NCBI GenBank assembly: GCA_041859205.1
Contig: JBHEKU010000296.1
Coordinates: 1-17,874, forward strand
DNA length: 17,874 nt
DNA from: JAFDZO01 sp041859205
GTDB lineage: Bacteria > Bacteroidota > Ignavibacteria > Tepidaquicellales > Tepidaquicellaceae
Reading direction: 5' to 3'
Every line of letters begins with the position of its first letter. Positions within the stretch are counted from its first letter, which is position 1. Shown piece by piece: positions 12,761 to 17,874 of this stretch. Under the pieces are notes generated by a model. That model had not been told where the DNA came from. It saw only the letters and a list, made by a program, of their open reading frames with translations, and ran no database searches. The position numbers were made by a program, and so were the translations under genes.

Positions 12761-14146
12761 CTATTTATTGGGTATAAATCTCGCCTGAAAAAATCTTAAA
12801 TACTTCGGCTCATAAATCATTTTTAATCCTTTAATCGCTTTCCTTCTGTTATAAACTTCAGCAATGGATTCATACGTTACATCTAAATGCGCCTGAGTAT
12901 ATACTCTGCGAGGGAAAGTCAATCTTACTAATTCAAGTTTCGGATATTTATGTTCACCTGTTTTTGCATCACGGCCGGCAGAAACAATACCTCGCTCCAT
13001 ACTTCTGACACCTGAATCTAAATAAATCTCCGAGCAAAGTGTTTGAGCAGGGAATTGATCCTGCGGTACATGCGGTAAGAACTTTCTTGCGTTTAGAAAA
13101 ACAGCATGTCCTCCGATTGGTGTTACAATAGGTATTTTTGCTTTCAACAATAAATTACCGAAATATTCTATTTGCCCGATTCGTGAATGTAGGTAATCAA
13201 AGTTTACCATTTCTTCTATTCCGCGGGCCATAGCTTCCAGGTCTCTTCCGGCTAAACCACCGTAAGTGTGCAAACCTTCATAGACTACAACTAGATTTCT
13301 TCCTTCTTCAAAGACCTTTTTGTTTCTCGTAGCTAAAAAGCCTCCAATGTTTACTAATAAATCCTTCTTTGCACTGACCCATATTCCTTCGAAGTGTGAG
13401 CACATCTCTTTCAGAATTTCCGCAATGGTTTTCTTCTCGTAGCCTTTCTCACGCATTTTAATGAAGTAACAATTTTCGACGGCTCTTGTTGCATCAAGCC
13501 ATATCTTTACTCCGTAGCTGTCGCATAATGCTTTTACATCGCGGATGTTTTTCATAGATATCGGCTGACCGCCTGCCATATTTACTGGTCCGGCAACTGA
13601 TACATACGGAATTTTCTTAGGTCCGACTTCTTTTATTAAATTCTCTAATTTATTAAGGTCTATGTTTCCTTTGAACGGGCTTTTATCATCCGGGTTGTGC
13701 GCTTCATCGCATATAACATCTACGAACGTTCCTCCGGCTAATTCCTGATGAAGACGGGTAGTTGTGAAATACATATTACCGGGAATGTAGTCGCCTTTCT
13801 TTATTAAGATTTGTGATACAAGATGCTCAGCGCCTCTGCCCTGGTGAGTAGGTATAAGGTATTTGAATCCATAGTATTTTCTTACATTATCTTCTAAGTA
13901 GTAATAGTTTTTGCTTCCTGCGTATGCTTCATCACCAAGCATCATACCTGCCCATTGATAATCACTCATAGCGTTTGTTCCGCTGTCTGTTAATAGGTCA
14001 ATGTATACATCCTTAGATTTCAAAAGAAAAGTATTATAGCCGGCATCTTTGATAGCCTTTTCTCTATCTTTTCTGGAAGTCATTATTAACGGTTCGATCA
14101 TTTTGATCTTGTAGGGTTCAGCCCATGATCTTTTAGTAATTTTCAT
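12761..14146 (-). CDS. tpl: Tyrosine phenol-lyase (beta-tyrosinase)
   Basis: 461 residues, PLP-dependent beta-eliminating lyase; cleaves tyrosine to phenol, pyruvate and ammonia (EC 4.1.99.2). The chain aligns with Citrobacter tyrosine phenol-lyase at a constant offset of +4. Known catalytic residues recur: Tyr75 (DEAYAGS), Thr128 and Arg131 (MYFTTTR), Asn189 (VNMAGGQP), Asp218 and Arg221 (DATR), the PLP lysine Lys261 (SAKKD), His347 and Arg408. Substrate-deciding positions favour phenol-lyase over tryptophanase: Met383 and Arg385 in RSMERG, equivalent to Met379/Arg381 that contact the phenol ring, and Phe452 in LRFF where tryptophanase has His463. Annotation as tryptophanase is therefore less likely. 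The start is ATG at 14144-14146. It is divergent from the B12 uptake genes across a region with an 18-bp palindrome that may control it. Confidence 0.9.
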   Translation of the reverse strand: MKITKRSWAEPYKIKMIEPLIMTSRKDREKAIKDAGYNTFLLKSKDVYIDLLTDSGTNAMSDYQWAGMMLGDEAYAGSKNYYYLEDNVRKYYGFKYLIPTHQGRGAEHLVSQILIKKGDYIPGNMYFTTTRLHQELAGGTFVDVICDEAHNPDDKSPFKGNIDLNKLENLIKEVGPKKIPYVSVAGPVNMAGGQPISMKNIRDVKALCDSYGVKIWLDATRAVENCYFIKMREKGYEKKTIAEILKEMCSHFEGIWVSAKKDLLVNIGGFLATRNKKVFEEGRNLVVVYEGLHTYGGLAGRDLEAMARGIEEMVNFDYLHSRIGQIEYFGNLLLKAKIPIVTPIGGHAVFLNARKFLPHVPQDQFPAQTLCSEIYLDSGVRSMERGIVSAGRDAKTGEHKYPKLELVRLTFPRRVYTQAHLDVTYESIAEVYNRRKAIKGLKMIYEPKYLRFFQARFIPNK

Positions 14147-14208
14147 TAGTAAGTTTTAGTTGAATGAATTATTTCTATATACAAAATTCACAAATTCTAT
14201 CATGAACT

Positions 14209-14226
14209 AATATGATGCATCATATT
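14209..14226. promoter_or_regulatory. 18-bp perfect palindrome, candidate operator
   Basis: AATATGATGCATCATATT is its own reverse complement over all 18 bases. It lies 63 nt upstream of the tpl start codon and overlaps the possible -33 element of the riboswitch promoter. Its length and symmetry suggest a site for a dimeric regulator acting on tpl, on the B12 operon, or on both. Confidence 0.55.
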
Positions 14227-14255
14227 GGATTTGAAAAAATTTATCTCTATATTTG
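14225..14255 (+). promoter_or_regulatory. Bacteroidota-type promoter of the B12 uptake operon
   Basis: TATATTTG at 14248-14255 matches TAnnTTTG exactly. TTG at 14225-14227 stands 20 nt upstream as the -33 element. Transcription would begin near 14261, just before the riboswitch. Confidence 0.65.
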
Positions 14256-14275
14256 TATAGTTCTTTATATAATAT

Positions 14276-14429
14276 TTACGGTTCCTAATTAAGGAATAAT
14301 AGGGAATCCGGTGCGAATCCGGAACTGTCCCCGCAACTGTAAAGAAGAAAATCAGACTACTAAGCCACTATTGCATTAGCAATCGGGAAGGCGGTTTGAA
14401 AATTGCTTCTAAGTCAGGAGACCTGCCGC
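14276..14429 (+). promoter_or_regulatory. Cobalamin (vitamin B12) riboswitch
   Basis: The conserved core is easy to see: GGGAATCCGGTGCGAATCC followed by GGAACTGTCCCCGCAACTG (about 14303-14340), then the variable arms (CACTATTGCATTAGCAATC region), and the B12 box AAGTCAGGAGACCTGCC at 14411-14427. The RNA binds adenosyl- or other cobalamins and lowers expression of the genes below when B12 is plentiful. It stands directly upstream of a BtuB-like receptor, the expected target. A hairpin GTCAT-cgtgggaa-ATGAC (14443-14460) just after the B12 box may be the regulatory P13-type stem. Confidence 0.96.
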
Positions 14430-14484
14430 AAGTATTACCAAAGTCATCGTGGGAAATGACAAAGGCAAAATGAGTTTACGGAAG

Positions 14485-14551
14485 TCCCGTTTTCTTTATT
14501 TATGTTTTTCTATCCTGCGTGATTTATAAATAAAGGAAACGGGATTTTTTT
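14485..14551 (+). terminator. Riboswitch-linked intrinsic terminator
   Basis: The arm at 14485-14503 (TCCCGTTTTCTTTATTTAT) pairs with 14526-14544 over 19 positions with one G-T wobble and a 22-base loop. Seven Ts follow (14545-14551). It lies between the riboswitch and the receptor start, so B12 control probably acts, at least partly, through premature transcription stop. Confidence 0.85.
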
Positions 14552-14563
14552 CTTATACTCATA

Positions 14564-16477
14564 TTGAAAATACTTTTACTGGTCATATCACTCTTCTTTT
14601 TCAATTTTGCTTTTGCTCAAAAGCAGGATTCGTCTATTTACTCAACTGACGAAATAGAAGTAAACTCATTCTTCAGTGAAGGTACTGTCTTCACATCTCC
14701 GTCAAATATTTCAGTCCTCAATAAAAAATCTATCACAAACCGAAACGGCAATAACCTCTCTGATATCTTAAAAAGTGTTTCAGGAGTTTATATGAAATCT
14801 TACGGGAGCCAATCTGATTTGCAGACAATTTCAATAAACGGTCTGGGCGCAGAACATACAGTTATTTTATTGAACGGTTCGAAATTGAATTCACTTCAGA
14901 ACGGTCAAATTGATTTATCACTTATTCCAACTGAGAATGTAAAACGTATAGAAGTAATGAATAACGGCTACAGCTCAATGTTTGGCTCGGAAGCAATTGG
15001 AGGAGTTGTAAATATTATTACGGATGACTTATTGAATGAAAACAAATTAAGCACCGGATTAAGTACAGAATTCGGCTCTTACAATAAAAGAAAATTCTCT
15101 TTGAGGCTTTCAAATAATTTTTATAAGTTCAAATATGATTTTCTAATTTCCGATGAGAAGTCAGATAACGATTATAAATTTTATTTTGATAACGGAGTTG
15201 ATAAAGAGCTAAGAAATAAGTTAAACTCTGCTTATAAAATTTCTAATTATTCGTTTAGTTCACAATATAATTTCTCAAATAGCTTTAACTTAAATTATCA
15301 TACACAGTTTGTAAATGCAGATAGAGAAATAGCGGGAATTGAAACAGGAAATAAACCGCCCGATACAAAGCAGATTGATAAGAACTGGAATAATATTCTT
15401 AAGCTGAATTACTCTAAAAAGAACTTGAATGTTTACTCTGATTTTAATTTTCAGAATAACCTTCAGAATTATAATACTTTTCCGGTCCTTAAAAGTTATT
15501 ATAAGAATATTTTACTTGCCAATACAAACCGTGTTGAGATTACCCAGAACAATAATTCATACACATTCGGAAGTGAGATAAAGTATAGCACTTTATGCAG
15601 CAATGATATAAAAGAAGATGTTGATAGAAAACATTGTTCATTATTCAGTTCGACTAGGATTGGTTTAAAAAATCTTATTGTTTATCCTTCTTTGCGTTAT
15701 GATTATATAACTGATATAAAAAAGGGTGCAGTGACATATCAATTGGGATTAAATTATCAGCCCTTCAATAAAATCGATTTTCATATTCGGGGAAACGTCA
15801 GCAGAAATTTTGGAGTGCCGACATTCAACGGATTATACTGGAAGACAGGAGGAAATCCAAATTTAAAACCTGAATACTCTCAAAATTATGAAGGAGGTTT
15901 TATTTTTTCAGGAAGTTCATTCATTAACTACACCTTAAACTTCTCTTACCTGAATATAACCGCCGAAGATAGAATTGTATGGCTGCCCGGAAGAAATTTT
16001 ATATGGAGTCCTAAAAATATTGGAACAAGCAAATCGCAGATAGTAATTGCATCGGCAAAATTCTCATACTCATTTACTGATAATATTTATATCAAGACAG
16101 ATATATCTTATACAAATAATAACTCAAAAAAAACAAATGAGGATTTCATAGGAGATCCTTCAATAAATAAACAAATTCTTTATACACCTGATGAACAAAT
16201 CCAGTCAAATTTAGAATTGAGTTTTGGATTTGCCGGTATAAATCTTTTTCATTCATATATCGGAAAAAGATATTCCGATACTGAAAATCTTAACCTGATG
16301 GGACCTGTAAATATTCTGGACGGTAATATTTTTGTTGATTATAAAATATCACAGTATACAGCATCTTTTAAATTTGAAGTAAACAACGTTACTAATTCTG
16401 ATTATCAGATAATAGCAGGTTATCCTGCTCCTTTACGCAATTATAATTTCAAAATTAATCTTAATTACACCTTATAA
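14564..16477 (+). CDS. btuB: BtuB-like TonB-dependent outer membrane receptor for cobalamin
   Basis: 637 residues. It takes up B12 across the outer membrane with energy from TonB-ExbBD. Signal peptide MKILLLVISLFFFNFAFAQ; a TonB-box-like segment DEIEV (about 29-33); the plug domain to about residue 155, with LSDILKSVSGVYMKSYG, ISINGLGAEHTVILLNGSKLN, IPTENVKRIEVMNNGYSSMF and GSEAIGGVVNIIT; then a 22-strand barrel region rich in alternating aromatic strands, including GGNPNLKPEYSQNYEGG, and a terminal strand ending in NYTL. The substrate is inferred from the cobalamin riboswitch upstream and the BtuB-like length. The start is TTG (14564-14566): it is the only codon that begins the signal peptide properly, there is no ATG near, and it falls 12 nt after the terminator T-run. 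The next gene begins 5 nt after the stop. Confidence 0.92.
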   Translation: MKILLLVISLFFFNFAFAQKQDSSIYSTDEIEVNSFFSEGTVFTSPSNISVLNKKSITNRNGNNLSDILKSVSGVYMKSYGSQSDLQTISINGLGAEHTVILLNGSKLNSLQNGQIDLSLIPTENVKRIEVMNNGYSSMFGSEAIGGVVNIITDDLLNENKLSTGLSTEFGSYNKRKFSLRLSNNFYKFKYDFLISDEKSDNDYKFYFDNGVDKELRNKLNSAYKISNYSFSSQYNFSNSFNLNYHTQFVNADREIAGIETGNKPPDTKQIDKNWNNILKLNYSKKNLNVYSDFNFQNNLQNYNTFPVLKSYYKNILLANTNRVEITQNNNSYTFGSEIKYSTLCSNDIKEDVDRKHCSLFSSTRIGLKNLIVYPSLRYDYITDIKKGAVTYQLGLNYQPFNKIDFHIRGNVSRNFGVPTFNGLYWKTGGNPNLKPEYSQNYEGGFIFSGSSFINYTLNFSYLNITAEDRIVWLPGRNFIWSPKNIGTSKSQIVIASAKFSYSFTDNIYIKTDISYTNNNSKKTNEDFIGDPSINKQILYTPDEQIQSNLELSFGFAGINLFHSYIGKRYSDTENLNLMGPVNILDGNIFVDYKISQYTASFKFEVNNVTNSDYQIIAGYPAPLRNYNFKINLNYTL

Positions 16478-16482
16478 TCATT

Positions 16483-17874
16483 ATGAAAAAAATTCTACTG
16501 TTAATCATCTCTTTTTTCATTTTAGCAATATCAAATTGTTATTCTCAAAATACTAAAGCATACATATTAAGTGAAGGAGGCGGCGCTCCTGGCTCAGGAA
16601 AATTATCTGCGTATACTTATAGCGGAAATAGTTTTTCTGCAAGTATAACCAGTCCGGGAAATCTGGGTTTGTATCCGGACGGATTAGCAAAATATAACTC
16701 AAATTTATTTGTATGCGAGCAAGGCGGTTTCGGCGGGCAGGGAAAAATTTACAGAATGGACAGTACGGGTACTATATTAAATTCACAGTCGTTCGGTACG
16801 AATCCATATTCGATTGCCATAGCAAATAATAAAGTATACGCTACTAACGGACCCGCAAGTAAAGTAACTGTTCTGAATATTTCAACTTTAAGCACTATTA
16901 AGGAAGTAACAGTAGGGGCTTATCCACAAGAGATTTTAGGATACCAAAATAAAGTTTTGGTTTGTAATACCAGTGCTTTTGGCGGGGCGCAGGATTCAAG
17001 CATGTCAGTAATAAATGCATTAACTGATTCAGTCATAGCTCGAATATATTTTGCAACAGAGCCAACTTCCTTAGCAATTTCTAATGACGGAAAAATACTA
17101 GTCGGCTGCATAGGCTTTGACGGAAAGATTTACAAGATTGATCCTTCAACGCTGCAGATTATCGATACATATTCCATAGCAGGAGGCTTTGATAAAGATA
17201 TAGCAGTTGATAAAAATTCTGATAATATATACTTCATTGATTATGCAAACAATATTTCCTGCCTGAACTTAGTAACACGTCAGTTAAGCACGTTTATAAC
17301 TAATAGTTCACCGGCATCATCATTTTTTTATGGGTATAATTATGATTATACAAACAACAAACATTTTGTACTGGACGCTAAAAACTTTATTGTATCAGGC
17401 AGTTTATATATTTACGGTCCGGCGGGAAATTTGCAGCAGACATTTGCTGCAGGAGTAGCGCCGCGCAGAGTTATCTTTGATGTAACATCTACAGTAGATG
17501 TAAAATACATTTCAGAAGTTGTGAAAGGATATGAGCTAAAACAGAATTATCCTAATCCGTTTAATCCGTCTACTACTATCAGATTTTCTATTCTTAAAAA
17601 TGACTTTGTAAGCTTGAAGGTCTTTACCAGCACGGACATCCCCTCCCGTGAGAATGTATTCGCAATTTCAAAAGGATATGATATAATAACGAACATGATG
17701 ATACGACTTGACAAGTATATGGCCGATTCCGGCCGCTGGACCCGCAGCGACGCCCGGGAGCTGATTCGCAGCGGGCGGGTGCTGCTCCTTGGCGTGCCCT
17801 GTACCGCGCCGGATACCCGCATCGACCCGGCGGCGCAGGCGGTTTCTGTGGACGGGGAGGAGCTGCGCCACGGG
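16483..17874 (+). CDS. BtuG-like surface beta-propeller with T9SS tail, cut by a chimeric join
   Basis: The frame is open from ATG 16483 to the window end, but only about codons 1-381 (to about 17625) belong to this protein. Signal peptide: MKKILLLIISFFILAISNCYSQ. Residues 23-335 are a YncE/YVTN-type beta-propeller with repeats such as LYPDGLAKYNSNLFVCEQGG, PYSIAIANNKVYATNG, EPTSLAISNDGKILVGC and GFDKDIAVDKNSDNIYFIDY. The T9SS sorting motif YPNPFNPSTT is at 356-365, so the protein should be displayed on the cell surface. It follows the B12 receptor by 5 nt under the cobalamin riboswitch, the place where Bacteroides carry BtuG, a propeller lipoprotein that captures B12 and hands it to BtuB. 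That function is inferred from context and fold. The sorting domain stops after SLKVF, short of its usual 70-90 residues, and the rest of the frame is foreign. Confidence 0.7.
   Translation, partial: MKKILLLIISFFILAISNCYSQNTKAYILSEGGGAPGSGKLSAYTYSGNSFSASITSPGNLGLYPDGLAKYNSNLFVCEQGGFGGQGKIYRMDSTGTILNSQSFGTNPYSIAIANNKVYATNGPASKVTVLNISTLSTIKEVTVGAYPQEILGYQNKVLVCNTSAFGGAQDSSMSVINALTDSVIARIYFATEPTSLAISNDGKILVGCIGFDGKIYKIDPSTLQIIDTYSIAGGFDKDIAVDKNSDNIYFIDYANNISCLNLVTRQLSTFITNSSPASSFFYGYNYDYTNNKHFVLDAKNFIVSGSLYIYGPAGNLQQTFAAGVAPRRVIFDVTSTVDVKYISEVVKGYELKQNYPNPFNPSTTIRFSILKNDFVSLKVFTSTDIPSRENVFAISKGYDIITNMMIRLDKYMADSGRWTRSDARELIRSGRVLLLGVPCTAPDTRIDPAAQAVSVDGEELRHG
17626..17690. other. Probable chimeric junction
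   Basis: Up to 17625 the sequence encodes a T9SS sorting domain. From 17695 it encodes the N-terminus of an S4 pseudouridine synthase with much higher GC. The join lies between these points and most likely close to 17626, since the sorting-domain pattern (normally followed by a turn such as N-x-L-G-x-E-V) is lost right after codon 381. The frame stays open across the join only because both frames happen to agree. Confidence 0.75.
17659..17687 (+). promoter_or_regulatory. Extended -10 promoter of the foreign gene
   Basis: TGATATAAT at 17679-17687 is a perfect extended -10 element, with TTCGCA (17659-17664) 17 nt upstream as a partial -35. It is of the ordinary sigma-70/sigma-A type, unlike the TAnnTTTG promoters elsewhere in the window. 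Transcription would begin at about 17694, almost at the start codon, suggesting a very short or absent leader. Confidence 0.5.
17695..17874 (+). CDS. rsuA: 16S rRNA pseudouridine synthase, RsuA type (5' part, foreign)
   Basis: The first 60 residues run off the window. IRLDKYMADSGRWTRSDARE followed by LIRSGRVLLLGVP is the N-terminal S4 RNA-binding domain of the RsuA/RluB family, which turns a uridine of ribosomal RNA into pseudouridine; the tail TRIDPAAQAVSVDGEEL completes the S4 fold. The catalytic domain lies outside the window. GC-rich codon use and a sigma-A-like promoter point to a different organism, possibly a GC-rich Firmicute of the Clostridia. The start could be 17695 or 17698 (two ATGs in a row). 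RluB or another S4-type synthase cannot be excluded from this part alone. Confidence 0.7.
   Translation, partial: MMIRLDKYMADSGRWTRSDARELIRSGRVLLLGVPCTAPDTRIDPAAQAVSVDGEELRHG

Larger units (their letters stand above)
14147..14563. other. 417-bp divergent control region
   Basis: No protein gene lies here. It holds, from left to right: the tpl leader and promoter (minus strand), an 18-bp perfect palindrome, a Bacteroidota-type promoter, a cobalamin riboswitch, a post-core hairpin and an intrinsic terminator that ends 12 nt before the receptor start codon. Confidence 0.85.

Noticed and set aside
17547..17871. Minus-strand open frames at the right edge
   Set aside because: They are Arg/Pro/Ala-rich shadows produced by the GC-rich pseudouridine synthase codons and span the chimeric join.
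16483..17874. A true fusion of a surface propeller with a pseudouridine synthase
   Set aside because: The foreign part has its own promoter and starts, different GC and a cytoplasmic RNA role; continuity of frame has a one-in-three chance.
1..17874. CRISPR array, tRNA or rRNA genes, or insertion sequences
   Set aside because: No regularly spaced repeats, no tRNA cloverleaf or rRNA motifs and no transposase were seen on either strand by eye.

Overview
The window looks like a low- to mid-GC genome fragment of the Ignavibacteria/Bacteroidota side of the tree. The evidence is: a C-terminal type IX secretion (T9SS) sorting motif of the YPNPFNPSTT type in the last native gene; Bacteroidota-style TAnnTTTG promoter motifs at 743-750 and 14248-14255; few Shine-Dalgarno sites; a sphingolipid gene pair; and short palindromic intergenic repeats. 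It is probably a metagenome contig. The last roughly 180-250 bases are GC-rich (43 of 60 bases G/C at 17761-17820, against 21 of 60 at 17521-17580). They encode the start of an unrelated S4-domain pseudouridine synthase, so the right end is very likely a chimeric join.

Layout. 1-458: the 3' end of an unrecognised gene and a 59-residue one-helix membrane protein. 459-776: repeat/hairpin DNA and the promoter of an islet. 777-2283: a very AT-rich two-gene islet, a TIR-like (PF10137, CAP12/Pycsar-effector type) protein followed after 10 nt by an unrecognised single-span membrane protein with a C-terminal coiled-coil-like tail. It is the best candidate in the window for an undescribed (defence-like) module. 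2284-3053: a weak terminator, an 83-residue membrane protein flanked by a direct repeat, and palindromic repeats. 3054-5771 (minus): argS (GTG start) and an extended SDR reductase (TTG start). 5874-7067 (plus, divergent from the SDR): a serine palmitoyltransferase-type enzyme. With the SDR, a CerR-like 3-ketosphinganine reductase candidate, this suggests bacterial sphingolipid synthesis. 7141-7260: terminator and a 22-bp inverted repeat. 7275-8595: a GNAT - lipoprotein - exported protein operon ending in a terminator. 8710-9327: a TMEM175-type potassium channel. 9386-9715 (minus): a small lamin-tail-like protein. 10062-12085: a histidine kinase and single-domain response regulator overlapping by 4 nt. 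12359-12694: a small exported membrane protein. 12761-14146 (minus): tyrosine phenol-lyase.

14209-17630 is a vitamin B12 uptake unit: a divergent control region with an 18-bp perfect palindrome, a Bacteroidota-type promoter, a cobalamin riboswitch, an intrinsic terminator, a BtuB-like TonB-dependent receptor starting with TTG only 12 nt after the terminator T-run, and a beta-propeller protein that resembles the B12-capturing BtuG but carries a T9SS sorting tail. The propeller gene is cut at the chimeric join, where its frame runs by chance into the foreign pseudouridine synthase gene.
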